From NCBI GenBank assembly GCA_950097015.1, contig CATNEN010000039.1, positions 1,054,001-1,118,000 on the forward strand: DNA of 64,000 nt, in the 5' to 3' direction. This DNA is from Macrostomum hystrix (taxonomy: Eukaryota; Platyhelminthes; Macrostomidae). The notes below the pieces were generated by a model, which had not been told where the DNA came from, ran no database searches, and was given only the letters and a program-made list of their open reading frames with translations. Of the stretch, positions 28,301 to 38,799 are shown piece by piece; within the stretch, counting starts at the first letter, position 1, and every line of letters begins with the position of its first letter. A program made the translations under genes and the position numbers.

Positions 28301-28998
28301 GAGATGAGACAGTACAACAGATAAGACACGGGAGAGATGAGACAGTACAACAGATAAGACACGGGAGAGATGAGACAGTACAACAGATAAGACACGGGAG
28401 AGATGAGACAGTACAACAGATAAGACACGGGAGAGATGAGACAGTACAACAGATAAGACACAGGAGAGATGAGACAGTACAACAGACGAGCGGCTCAGCT
28501 CCAAGTCTCAAAACCCGCCCCCAGGTGCTGCCAGCAGCCAGCTCCCTGTTCATCCGCCTGGCGCCCAACGGCCGCCGTGTCTGCTCGATTCGCTCAGTTG
28601 ACGGCTCGGCCATCACCGCCTTTGCAACGCACGAGTACGAGGGCTGCAGCTCCCGCCTGGGCTCAAGGCCGCGCCGCTATCTCATCACCGGCCACGCCAA
28701 CGGCAGCCTGCAGATGTGGGACCTGACCACTGCGCTGGAGCAACTGCCGCCGCAGCCGGATGCTGCCGGCGCCCGTCCGCCCAGCTGCCTGCTGCCTGGC
28801 GCGGTCGCCGCCGCCGCATCGACCGGCTTTCCTCCGCAGCGTCACGTGACCGCTGCGGCAGCGGCCGTCACGTCGGCGCCTGGCGGCGGCTTCTCCGGCC
28901 ACGTTGGCGGGCCCACGCCGCGTGAACTGGTCAACCTTCTCGAGAGCTGCCACCTCACGCCTTCCAGTAGCGTGTCGAGCGGCTTGCCGGACACCTGA
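25359..28998 (+). CDS. KCTD3/SHKBP1-like BTB(T1)-WD repeat protein, 6 coding exons
   Basis: Exons 25359-25414, 25685-26012, 26462-26847, 27145-27304, 27381-27833 and 28525-28998 join in frame to 618 residues with GT-AG borders throughout. Residues about 9-105 are a BTB/T1 domain ([35 protein letters not shown]). The rest is the conserved beta-propeller of KCTD3/SHKBP1, with near-verbatim blocks [48 protein letters not shown] and [16 protein letters not shown]. Vertebrate KCTD3 supports HCN3 channel surface expression and SHKBP1 acts in EGFR trafficking; the role here is inferred only. The stop follows a [15 protein letters not shown] segment soon after the propeller, so the long tail of vertebrate homologues (700-815 residues) is absent or lies in unseen exons. 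Introns 2 and 5 contain minisatellites. Confidence 0.9.
26050..26449. repeat. 42-bp minisatellite in KCTD3-like intron 2
   Basis: About 9.5 nearly identical 42-bp units with core GGGCCGCTTACCCTCCACTG. The unit is a multiple of three and stop-free, so both strands carry spurious ORFs. It fills most of the intron up to the exon 3 acceptor. Confidence 0.95.
28108..28486. repeat. 33-bp minisatellite in KCTD3-like intron 5
   Basis: About 11 units with core GATAAGACACGGGAGAGATG. The plus-strand frame through the array ([11 protein letters not shown] repeats) runs without stop into exon 6 in its coding frame, so exon 6 could be extended in a retained transcript. Conserved propeller sequence resumes exactly at the CCCCCAG acceptor at 28524. 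Confidence 0.95.
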
Positions 28999-29081
28999 CT
29001 TTTGTTTGCTGACCCAGTGTAAGCTTCGGCCTTTGACTTTTTATTGAGATGTTTAGGCCTTCCAAACACTAAACTCTGGAT

Positions 29082-29698
29082 TGCCCAGTTTGACCTACTG
29101 TACTCGAGCTGTGGCTGACCCAGTTTGACCTACTGTACTCGAGCTGTGGCTGACCCAGTTTGACCTACTGTACTCGAGCTGTGGCTGACCCAGTTTGACC
29201 TACTGTACTCGAGCTGTGGCTGACCCAGTTTGACGTACTGTACTCGAGCTGTGGCTGACCCACTTTGACCTACTGTACTCGAGCTGTGGCTGACCCAGTT
29301 TGACCTACTGTACTCGAGCTGTGGCTGACCCACTTTGACCTACTGTACTCGAGCTGCGGCTGACCCAGTTTGACCTACTGTACTCGAGCTGTGGCTGACC
29401 CAGTTTGACCTACTGTACTCGAGCTGTGGCTGACCCACTTTGACCTACTGTACTCGAGCTGTGGCTGACCCAGTTTGACCTACTGTACTCGAGCTGTGGC
29501 TGACCCAGTTTGACCTACTGTACTCGAGCTGTGGCTGACCCACTTTGACCTACTGTACTCGAGCTGCGGCTGACCCAGTTTGACCTACTGTACTCGAGCT
29601 GCGGCTGACCCAGTTTGACCTACTGTACTCGAGATGTGGCTGACCCAGTTTGACCTACTGTACTCGAGCTGTGGCTGACCCAGTTTGACCTACTGTAC
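29082..29698. repeat. 35-bp minisatellite downstream of KCTD3-like gene
   Basis: About 17-18 units with core TACTCGAGCTGTGGCTGACC. Variants are CCACTTTG for CCAGTTTG and GCGGC for GTGGC. It begins about 85 bp after the KCTD3-like stop. Confidence 0.95.
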
Positions 29699-30104
29699 TG
29701 AAGATGTTTGTCATGATCTCAGTCTTGGCTATTCGATTCGTAATAGTTTTCGGTGACTCATTTTAGGCCTTTTTACTGGTTTTATCAAGGTGTGAATCAT
29801 TATTTTGCATCTTATGTCTTCTCAGAATCTTAAATTTGTCCTTTTTGCTTTTAGCGCTAATCCGGCTGTCAGATTTTTACAATTAATGCAAGATCGCTTG
29901 TGCTTATGCAAATAATTTTCAATATTTTTTACTTATGAAACCCTCTTACTCTAGTCTCAAATGAACAGCTGAGATTGCTGTTTTAGAAACTCCGTTAATA
30001 ACAATGAAAACCAATGTATAAACAGCTGCTGCCGTTGCAGATGCCTTCGATGTCTCCTGTTTCACTTTGTTCATCACTTGCTAACCAGATATCCACAGAG
30101 ATCC
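29699..30104. other. Intergenic or 5' intron DNA before the CNTD1-like gene
   Basis: No conserved ORF. The missing first coding exon of the cyclin gene may lie here; candidate ATGs occur at about 30040-30055 but none can be tied to a splice donor with confidence. Confidence 0.35.
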
Positions 30105-30460
30105 CATCTCAGCAATGACCCATCACAGCAATGACCCATCATAGCAATGAACCATCACAGCAATGACCCATCATAGCAATGACCCATCATAGCAATGAAC
30201 CATCACAGCAATGACCCATCATAGCAATGACCCATCATAGCAATGACCCATCATAGCAATGACCCATCACAGCAATGACCCATCATAGCAATGAACCATC
30301 ACAGCAATGACCCATCACAGCAATGACCCATCATAGCAATGAACCATCACAGCAATGACCCATCACAGCAATGACCCATCACAGCAATGACCCCCCATCA
30401 CAGCAATGACCTATCACAGCAATGTCCCATCACAGCAATGACCCATCACGGCAATGATCC
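30105..30460. repeat. 16-bp minisatellite
   Basis: About 22 units of CCCATCACAGCAATGA with CATAGC/CACAGC and GAACC/GACCC variants, directly before the first recognised exon of the CNTD1-like gene. Confidence 0.9.
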
Positions 30461-30507
30461 CATCCACCATTGATCCTATCACAGCACTTCGTCATCAAAC
30501 TCCCTCA

Positions 30508-32581
30508 GCTCCCAGACTCGTCTCCGACAACGCAGTGCCGCCGGCCCAGGCAGCTTTTCTGGCAGCTGGTCCAGGGCAGCGGCGACCACAGTCCACGACT
30601 GCCGCACTTGCCAGAACTGCCGCCTCCGTCAGTGCTGTCGCCGGTTCCCGACTTTTCCAGCCTGTCGGCCTCGACGCCGCCACCGCCACCGGGCCTGATT
30701 GACATTCAAGAGAGCGAATACCCGCAGCTGACCGGCGCCAGCCGCCAGCGCGCGCTGAATGTCTACCTAGTCAGGTGCGATCGCCTGCTAGCCAGCTTTC
30801 ACCCGGCTGTGGAGGCCGCAGCTAGGCTCTTGTTCAGCGTGTGCGGCCTACTCGGCTTGCCCGACGGTTCGGCCCGCCTGGCCGTGGAGATCTACTGCCG
30901 CCTGCTGTGGCTGTGGGTGGGCGTTGAGCGTCGGCGCGACCACGCCTTCCTGCGACTCAGCGTGGTGAGTGGGAACCATCTGTCAGTGCCGAGCTCCTGA
31001 ACTCCAAACTACTTAAACCTGGCATCTTCCTAATCTCAGGATCTCTTCAGGTACTCCACCTTGACCTTCCTCAGACCCCTTCTCCATCAGCTCAGAAATC
31101 CTCAGACCCTTCTCCCTCAGCTCAGAAATCCTCAGACCCCTTCTCCCTCAGCTCAGAAATCCTCAGACCCCTTCTCCCTCAGCTCAGAAATCCTCAGACC
31201 CTTCTCCCTCAGATCAGAAATCCTCAGACCCTTCTCCCTCAGCTCAGAAATCCTCAGACCCTTCTCCCTCAGCTCAGAAATCCTCAGACCCTTCTCCCTC
31301 AGATCAGAAATCCTCAGACCCTTCTCCCTCAGATCAGAAATCCTCAGACCCCTTCTCCCTCAGCTCAGAAATCCTCAGACCCCTTCTCCCTCAGCTCAGA
31401 AATCCTCAGACCCCTTCTCCCTCAGCTCAGAAATCCTCAGACCCTTCTCCCTCGGATCAGAAATCCTCAGACCCTTCTCCCTCAGCTCAGAAATCCCAGG
31501 CTCTTCTCCCTCAGCTCAAAAATCCTCAGACCCCTTCTCAATCAGCTCAGAAATCCTCAGACCCCTTCTCCCTCAGCTCAGAAATCCTCAGACCCTTCTC
31601 CCTCAGATCAGAAATCCTCAGACCCTTCTCCCTCAGCTCAGAAATCCTCAGACCCTTCTCCCTCAGCTCAGAAATCCTCAGACCCTTCTCCCTCAGATCA
31701 GAAATCCTCAGACCCTTCTCCCTCAGATCAGAAATCCTCAGACCCCTTCTCCCTCAGCTCAGAAATCCTCAGACCCCTTCTCCCTCAGCTCAGAAATCCT
31801 CAGACCCCTTCTCCCTCAGCTCAGAAATCCTCAGACCCTTCTCCCTCGGATCAGAAATCCTCAGACCCTTCTCCCTCAGCTCAGAAATCCCAGGCTCTTC
31901 TCCCTCAGCTCAAAAATCCTCAGACCCTTCTCCCTCAGCTCAAAAATCCTCAGGCTCTTGACCCCCTCCCCGCAGGCCTCGCGCCGCAAGTTTCACCTGA
32001 CATCGCTGACAATCTGCCTGGCGCTGGCCTGCAAGATGCGCAACCGCTGCCTTTGCCTGGGCGAGGCCGAGGCTGTCAGCCTCATGCGCTGCATGGGCGT
32101 CAGGTCCGCCTCCAGCGCGCACTTCATCGACTCCGAGCGCCAGATCTTCGAAGCCATGGGCCTGGCGCTGAACTTCGACTGCGCCCTGGACCTGGCCTCC
32201 TACCACCTCGCTGCGCTGGCCCGGCGGTCCGCTTCCTCCCTGACCATCGGCGAGCCGCTCTTCGACAAGCTGCGCCAGGTTGTGCGCCTGGGCTACGTTC
32301 TGTCAGGCGCATTGTACCGCGCCCAAAGGCAGCAGCTGGGCCAGCCAGGACGTGTCTGCCCGCGTCGGCGCCTCCTCTGCCTGCACACCGTGGCGCCAAT
32401 TCTGTGCGCTGCAGCCCTGCTGCCCGACCACCTGCGGCCCTGCGCCTGCCTGCGCCGCCTGGCGCGCCTCCTGGCTGATGTCACCGGCCAGCCCGCCGAA
32501 CTCATTGTGGCCTGCGCCTGCCTCATTGTGAGCTGCATTGTCGAGGCCGGCTCCGATGAGCCCGACTCCACCACCGCCTGA
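30508..32581 (+). CDS. CNTD1-like cyclin domain protein, 2 exons seen, 5' end unresolved
   Basis: Exon A ends at 30964 (GTG|GTGAGT). Exon B runs 31976-32581 with a TGA stop, both phase 0. Exon A is open upstream to about 30461 with no in-frame ATG, so the start codon must be in an unseen exon; 30508 is only a plausible acceptor. Exon B begins KFHLTSLTICLALACKMRNR, then SERQIFEAMGLALNFD and a second helical bundle ending TGQPAELIVACACLIVSCIVEA. The order matches, from memory, the cyclin fold of CNTD1: a KFTLRLVSCVQLASK-type helix, an LLESELDVLKSLNF-type helix and a C-terminal helix pair. In mammals and worms CNTD1/COSA-1 marks meiotic crossover sites. The N-terminal part is proline rich (PPPPPG). 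A different divergent cyclin remains possible. Confidence 0.65.
31065..31960. repeat. 30/31-bp minisatellite in CNTD1-like intron
   Basis: About 29 units with core CAGAAATCCTCAGACCC and CTTCTCCCTCAG. Alternation of 30- and 31-bp units (CCCTT versus CCCCTT) shifts the spurious reading frame. Larger blocks recur in the same order: the stretch near 31440-31530 with CCTCGGATC and CCCAGGCTC variants reappears near 31840-31930, about 400 bp later. Confidence 0.95.
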
Positions 32582-32998
32582 TACGCCTGGCTGTTGACCC
32601 GTTCACTCACTCAACTCACTTATTCCTCTCTACAATGTCTTCCCCGCAATGACTGATTGCAGATTGCACGTCAATGCATTCTTTTTCCTATAGTGTAACT
32701 ATCTGGCTTGTTTCTCTTCCGTTACTTAGAGTAGTGCAGCACGAACTTCGCTAGATTCTTAGTTTAGCTATTGCTCTTTGGTGCAGCTCAATTCTGCATT
32801 TACGCTGTTTACTAGTGTACATTTTCTGGCATTTGAAAAAATACATATTTGCTTTTTAATTGTTTGAAATTTATTGTTGCAGTTTTTATAAAGCGACAGT
32901 CAAACGCCGGGTGCTTTTGCAATCTGCAAAACTATTTTTGTGTGAATTTTGTATTGTCTCCTTTCTCCTTCTGTGCCTCCTTAACCTCTGAATCATTA
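32582..32998. other. 3' flank of CNTD1-like gene
   Basis: A+T-rich unique DNA following the stop codon. No canonical AATAAA was seen. Confidence 0.5.
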
Positions 32999-33960
32999 CT
33001 CACCCAGACACCTGAACCCCTGCTTCCCAGACACCTGAACCCCTGCTCCCCAGACACCTGAGCCTCTGCTCCCCAGACACCTGAACCCCTGCTTCCCAGA
33101 CACCTGAACCCCTGCTCCCCAGACACCTGAACCCCTGCTCCCCAGACACCTGAGCCCCTGCTCCCCAGACACCTGAACCCCTGCTCCCCAGACACCTGAA
33201 CCCCTGCTGCCCAGACACCTGAACGCCTGCTCCCCAGACACCTGAACCCCTGCTCCCCAGACACCTGAACCCCTGCTCCCCAGACACCTGAACCCCTGCT
33301 CCCCAGACACCTGAACCCCTGCTCCCCAGACAACTGAACCCCTGCTGCCCAGACAAGTGAACCCCTGCTCCCCAGACACCTGAACCCCTGCTCCCCAGAC
33401 ACCTGAACCCCTGCTCCCCAGACACCTGAACCCCTGCTGCCCAGACACCTGAACCCCTTCTGCCCAGACACCTGAACCCCTGCTCCCCAGACAACTGAAC
33501 CCCTGCTCCCCAGACAAGTGAACCCCTGCTCCCCAGACAAGTGAACCCCTGCTCCCCAGACAAGTGAACCCCTGCTCCCCAGACACCTGAACCCCTGCTC
33601 CCCAGACAAGTGAACCCCTGCTCCCCAGACAAGTGAACCCCTGCTCCCCAGACAACTGAACCCCTGCTCCCCAGACAAGTGAACCCCTGCTCCCCAGACA
33701 CCTGAACCCCTGCTCCCCAGACAAGTGAACCCCTGCTCCCCAGACAAGTGAACCCCTGCTCCCCAGACAAGTGAACCCCTGCTCCCCAGACAACTGAACC
33801 CCTGCTCCCCAGACAAGTGAACCCCTGCTCCCCAGACACCTGAACCCCTGCTCCCCAGACAAGTGAACCCCTGCTCCCCAGACAAGTGAACCCCTGCTCC
33901 CCAGACAAGTGAACCCCTGCTCCCCAGACACCTGAACCCCTGCTCCCCAGACAACTGAAT
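32999..33960. repeat. 23-bp minisatellite, intergenic
   Basis: About 41 units with core CCTGAACCCCTGCTCCCC. The variable triplet gives CACCTG, CAACTG or CAAGTG. G-poor on + and open in all minus-strand frames. No gene. Confidence 0.95.
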
Positions 33961-34374
33961 CCCTACTCAATTAAGTTGATGAAGCACTACTCCGCCAGTC
34001 AACTGAACATTGGTAAAAGCTGTTGCTTTTTGTTCACCTAAATTTGCAATTACGAGTAGAAAGGCCATGCAAGTCAATTTTTGGCTTCAGTTTGAAAATG
34101 TTCTGCGGTTTTGCATTTCAAGTCCGCATGTGTCGTCTATGAGTACAATATTCGGCTGAAACTAACCACTGTTAATCTCTAATTAGTCAGAGAATACATA
34201 TTTTCAGATTTTTTCATTTTTTTGCGAATTGATAAAGGCTTATAGATAAGACTGGGCCGTCTCCCAAGGGTATTAAATCTGACCTTCTGTTAGCTATCTG
34301 GTGAGTGAGCAGCACAGGTAACTTAATGCACAGTGGATACTGTGACAGGTTGAGAACGGTCTCAAAGCAATCAC
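33961..34374. other. 5' flank of syntaxin-6-like gene
   Basis: Unique DNA. A T-rich tract with TTTTTTCATTTTTTTGC lies near 34208-34224 and a weak TATA-like TTATAGAT near 34240. Nothing firm. Confidence 0.35.
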
Positions 34375-35158
34375 ATGGACTCAGACGATCCGTTCGCCGT
34401 AGATCAGCAGGCATTGGAGGAGAAGCTTCAGCCTCTGCAGAGAAGCTTTGAGCGTTGGCGTGCGGTCAAGTCGGCCCTCAGTAACAGCGCACAAAGCGGC
34501 CACGTCGACAGCGCCACAGATGCCATTCCCGCCGACCTTCTGCAGGACGAGCTCAAATGGCTTACAGGTGCGAGCCATTGCCAGACTGCTGGCTTTTGCA
34601 CTACTGTCCGTAGCCCACTGCCACCGTCCCCAATTATCATATCAGGTGCTTATTCATTGGGAGGTTGTATTCCCAGTATTCAGAGCTTCAAAGTTGGGTT
34701 CAGAGCTCCCTACTCTGACTTCTGAGTAGAAATCAGAGTACCCCCCGAGTCCTGAACCCTCTACTATTCCCCGAATCATGAACCCCTAGTACCCCAAACA
34801 CCTGAACCCCTAGTACCCCAACCACCTGAACCCCTACCACCCCCAACTCCTGAACCCCTACCACCCCCGACTCCTGAACCCCTACCACCCCCGACTCCTG
34901 AACCCCTACCACCCCCGACTCCTGAACCCCTACCACCCCCGACTCCTGAACCCCTACCACCCCCGACTCCTCAACCCCTACCACCGAGCCGCGTCTGTGT
35001 CAATGGCTGAACATGCGACGCAACTAGGCTTGATGTCATTTCTATCCATTTTGCCGCAGTTGGCACTGAATCCATTGATATTTTCCAGACGAAATCATTC
35101 GAAGCCTGAAGAGCCTCACTTGGGACCTGAACGATCTGCACGAGACTCTGCTGGCTAT

Positions 35159-35193
<35 letters not shown>

Positions 35194-35597
35194 CCTCTGG
35201 CACCCACAGAGCAGACAACCGGACCCTATTCATCAGCAACACCCGTGCCCTGCTGTCCGCCATCGAAGCTGAAGTGCAGTCTCGGCCTCCGCCAGCCAGG
35301 CCGCATGAAGATTTCGGCGGCGGCGATGTGGAGCTGCTGCTCGGAACTGAGTCCGGCTCCGGGCCGCTCCCCAAGCCGCGCAGCAGCTGCGGCCGCCTGG
35401 CAGTCCTGGCCAGACGGTTCCGCGGTCTCCTCATCTGCCTGGCGCTGCTGCTGGGCCTGGCGTTCCTGTTGTGGGTGTTCTACGATGCGGTGCTCTCCAG
35501 CCAGAGGTGCGCCTGCGCCACAGACAGCATCCCGACCAACCCGCTACCTACTACTTCTGGCTCCAGTAGTATATCGACTGCTGCTAAGAACACGTGA
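34375..35597 (+). CDS. Syntaxin-6 N-terminal-domain-like membrane protein lacking a SNARE motif
   Basis: Exons 34375-34567 and 35089-35597 join in frame (TTACAG|GTGCG, TTTTCCAG|AC) to 233 residues. The N-terminus (MDSDDPFAVDQQALEEKLQ, then SFERW and DELKWL) followed by DEIIRSLKSLTWDLNDLHET and NTRALLSAIEAEV resembles the three-helix N-terminal domain of syntaxin-6/10, which starts with a DPF motif and has an ExxxNLRSIEWDLxDLxET segment. An 11-residue polyglutamine (89-99) sits where the helix 2-3 loop would be. The expected Qc-SNARE helix is missing: a 40-residue linker leads straight to arginines and one transmembrane span (about 178-195), with a 38-residue tail. Likely Golgi/endosomal and possibly regulatory, by inference. 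A CAG run and a minisatellite-filled intron are notable. Confidence 0.72.
34765..34985. repeat. 24-bp minisatellite in syntaxin-6-like intron
   Basis: About nine units with core CCTACCACCCCCGACTCCTG. The left-hand units (CACCTGAACCCCTAGTACCC) are intermediate with the 23-bp array 1 kb upstream. Confidence 0.9.
35160..35192 (+). repeat. (CAG)11 trinucleotide repeat encoding polyglutamine
   Basis: Eleven uninterrupted CAG codons inside the coding exon of the syntaxin-6-like gene. Pure CAG runs are prone to length change. Confidence 0.95.
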
Positions 35598-36039
35598 CCA
35601 CCGCCGGTGCGGATCTGCTTCTCTGTTGTAACAATCTGACCTAGAAGGTCCTGGATGGTGTGAAAGCAGCGACTTGTCGATCTCCGTCAAGTTCAGCATA
35701 GCAACTATCAAAGCAATCGAGGCTTTTTCTCCTTGAAGGAAAGAATAAATAAATTAAACAGAGAACACTTTATTCGCATCGAAATTCCCAGAGCAGCCTG
35801 TTGTACTTTTTATTTACTTAATCCCGCGTCATTCAGGCTCGAGTGGGCATCTTCACGAAAACACTCGACCTCATGACATGAGCTGCTCTAGCGGCATTGG
35901 CTGAGCTCCAGCTGTATTCGTGAATCATATTTCTGTCACACTTCAGCATGCTTGTCTGGTGCCTGAAATTGAGGCAAAAGTGCATCCGCCTGCCAGAAGG
36001 CTGGAGCGTCGGCTCGACAGTCCATTGTCTAGGTTAATA
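35598..36039. other. 3' flank of syntaxin-6-like gene
   Basis: 3' UTR with the AATAAA signal, then unique DNA up to the 21-bp array. No gene. Confidence 0.5.
35744..35749 (+). promoter_or_regulatory. Polyadenylation signal of syntaxin-6-like gene
   Basis: AATAAA within AAGAATAAATAAATT, 147 bp after the stop codon, with T-rich sequence about 55 bp further on. Confidence 0.6.
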
Positions 36040-37922
36040 CTGATGCTAGCTGCTGTCCAGCTGATGCTAGCTTCTGTCCAGTTGATGCTAGCTGCTGTCC
36101 AGCTGATGCTAGCTTCTGTCCAGCTGATGCTAGCTTCTGTCCAGCTGATGCTAGCTTCTGTCCAGCTGATGCTAGCTTCTGTTCAGCTGATGCTAGCTTC
36201 TGTCCAGCTGATGCTAGCTTCTGTCCAGCTGATGCTAGCTGCTGTCCAGCTGATGCTAGCTTCTGTCCAGCTGATGCTAGCTGCTGTCCAGCTGATGCTA
36301 GCTTCTGTCCAGCTGATGCTAGCTTCTGTCCAGCTGATGCTAGCTTCTGTCCAGCTGATGCTAGCTTCTGTCCAGCTGATGCTAGCTTCTGTCCAGCTGA
36401 TGCTAGCTTCTGTCCAGCTGATGCTAGCTTCTGTCCAGCTGATGCTAGCTGCTGTCCAGCTGATGCTAGCTTCTGTCCAGCTGATGCTAGCTGCTGTCCA
36501 GCTGATGCTAGCTTCTGTTCAGCTGATGCTAGCTGATGTCCAGCTGATGCTAGCTTCTGTCCAGCTGATGCTAGCTGCTGTCCAGCTGATGCTAGCTTCT
36601 GTCCAGCTGATGCTAGCTGCTGTCCAGCTGATGCTAGCTTCTGTCCAGCTGATGCTAGCTGCTGTCCAGCTGATGCTAGCTTCTGTCCAGCTGATGCTAG
36701 CTTCTGTCCAGCTGATGCTAGCTGATGTCCAGCTGATGCTAGCTTCTGTCCAGCTGATGCTAGCTTCTGTCCAGCTGATGCTAGCTTCTGTCCAGCTGAT
36801 GCTAGCTGCTGTCCAGCTGATGCTAGCTTCTGTCCAGCTGATGCTAGCTTCTGTCCAGCTGATGCTAGCTTCTGTCCAGCTGATGCTAGCTTCTGTCCAG
36901 CTGATGCTAGCTTCTGTCCAGCTGATGCTAGCTTCTGTCCAGCTGATGCTAGCTTCTGTCCAGCTGATGCTAGCTTCTGTCCAGCTGATGCTAGCTTCTG
37001 TCCAGCTGATGCTAGCTGCTGTCCAGCTGATGCTAGCTGCTGTCCAGCTGATGCTAGCTTCTGTCCAGCTGATGCTAGCTTCTGTCCAGCTGATGCTAGC
37101 TGCTGTCCAGCTGATGCTAGCTTCTGTCCAGCTGATGCTAGCTGCTGTCCAGCTGATGCTAGCTTCTGTCCAGCTGATGCTAGCTTCTGTCCAGCTGATG
37201 CTAGCTTCTGTCCAGCTGATGCTAGCTTCTGTCCAGCTGATGCTAGCTTCTGTCCAGCTGATGCTAGCTTCTGTCCAGCTGATGCTAGCTTCTGTCCAGC
37301 TGATGCTAGCTGCTGTCCAGCTGATGCTAGCTTCTGTCCAGCTGATGCTAGCTTCTGTCCAGCTGATGCTAGCTGCTGTCCAGCTGATGCTAGCTTCTGT
37401 CCAGCTGATGCTAGCTTCTGTCCAGCTGATGCTAGCTTCAGTCCAGCTGATGCTAGCTTCTGTCCAGCTGATGCTAGCTTCTGTCCAGCTGATGCTAGCT
37501 TCTGTCCAGCTGATGCTAGCTTCTGTCCAGCTGATGCTAGCTTCTGTCCAGCTGATGCTAGCTTCTGTCCAGCTGATGCTAGCTTCTGTCCAGCTGATGC
37601 TAGCTTCTGTCCAGCTGATGCTAGCTTCTGTCCAGCTGATGCTAGCTTCTGTCCAGCTGATGCTAGCTTCTGTCCAGCTGATGCTAGCTTCTGTCCAGCT
37701 GATGCTAGCTTCTGTCCAGCTGATGCTAGCTGCTGTCCAGCTGATGCTAGCTTCTGTCCAGCTGATGCTAGCTTCTGTCCAGCTGATGCTAGCTGCTGTC
37801 CAGCTGATGCTAGCTTCTGTCCAGCTGATGCTAGCTGCTGTCCAGCTGATGCTAGCTTCTGTCCAGCTGATGCTAGCTTCTGTCCAGCTGATGCTAGCTG
37901 CTGTCCAGCTGATGCTAGCTAG
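36040..37922. repeat. 21-bp minisatellite, about 90 copies
   Basis: Units of CTGATGCTAGCTTCTGTCCA plus G, alternating with a TGCTGTCC variant and rare TGATGTCC. Since 21 is a multiple of three and stop-free in one frame on each strand, it produces 470-670-codon ORFs reading QLMLASV or TEASISW heptads. There is no supporting splice context or unique flanking coding sequence. Confidence 0.95.
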
Positions 37923-38127
37923 CATAATGGCAAGATAGAGGGTCAGAAACAGACTGCCAGTGAGATGTTGGTGAATGCACAGGTCGATGAAGAAATGGCG
38001 CGCGGCTTATCTGTTTATTTTTGTTAATCTCTTTTTTAAGCCACAATAGGAAATGTATTGTGGATAATGTTTCTAAAAACAATTTTAGCTCTTTTGTTTC
38101 GGGATTCGTAGACTGTGGTTCTAGAAA
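37923..38127. other. Unique spacer between two arrays
   Basis: About 200 bp of non-repetitive DNA. Nothing recognised. Confidence 0.4.
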
Positions 38128-38650
38128 TAGTTTCCAGTTCGATTTGTCATGCTTTGGGATTTCCAGTTCGATTTGTCATTCTTTGGGATTTCCAGTTCGA
38201 TTTGTCATGCTTTGGAATTTCCAGTTCGATTTGTCATGCTTTGGGATTTCCAGTTCGATTTGTCATGCTTTGGGATTTCCAGTTCGATTTGTCATGCTTT
38301 GGGATTTCCAGTTCGATTTGTCATGCTTTGGGATTTCCAGTTCGATTTGTCATGCTTTGGGATTTCCAGTTCGATTTGTCATGCTTTGGGATTTCCAGTT
38401 CGATTTGTCATGCTTTGGGATTTCCAGTTCGATTTGTCATGCTTTGGGATTTCCAGTTCGATTTGTCATGCTTTGGGATTTCCAGTTCGATTTGTCATGC
38501 TTTGGGATTTCCAGTTCGATTTGTCATGCTTTGGGATTTCCAGTTCGATTTGTCATGCTTTGGGATTTCCAGTTCGATTTGTCATGCTTTGGGATTTCCA
38601 GTTCGATTTGTCATGCTTTGGGATTTCCAGTTCGATTTGTCATGCTTTGC
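38128..38650. repeat. 29-bp minisatellite
   Basis: About 18 units with core GGGATTTCCAGTTCGATTTG. Very homogeneous, with single changes only in the first three units (CATTC for CATGC, GGAATT for GGGATT), as expected for older edge copies. Confidence 0.95.
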
Positions 38651-38799
38651 CGTCTGACGTTTATGTCAGGGAAATTGCTGGAGGATCAGGTCGGTGACAA
38701 GGGAATGAAGTCAAATTGAAGTCACAGCAGCTAGGACTGAGGCAGAAGCACTCGCTAGGCTGCTCAACCCGAAGGCACCTTCAACGAGTCTAGCAGCCG

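Noticed and set aside
32932..33970. Long minus-strand ORFs with SGEQGFRCLGSRG repeats
   Set aside because: Products of the 23-bp minisatellite open in three frames.
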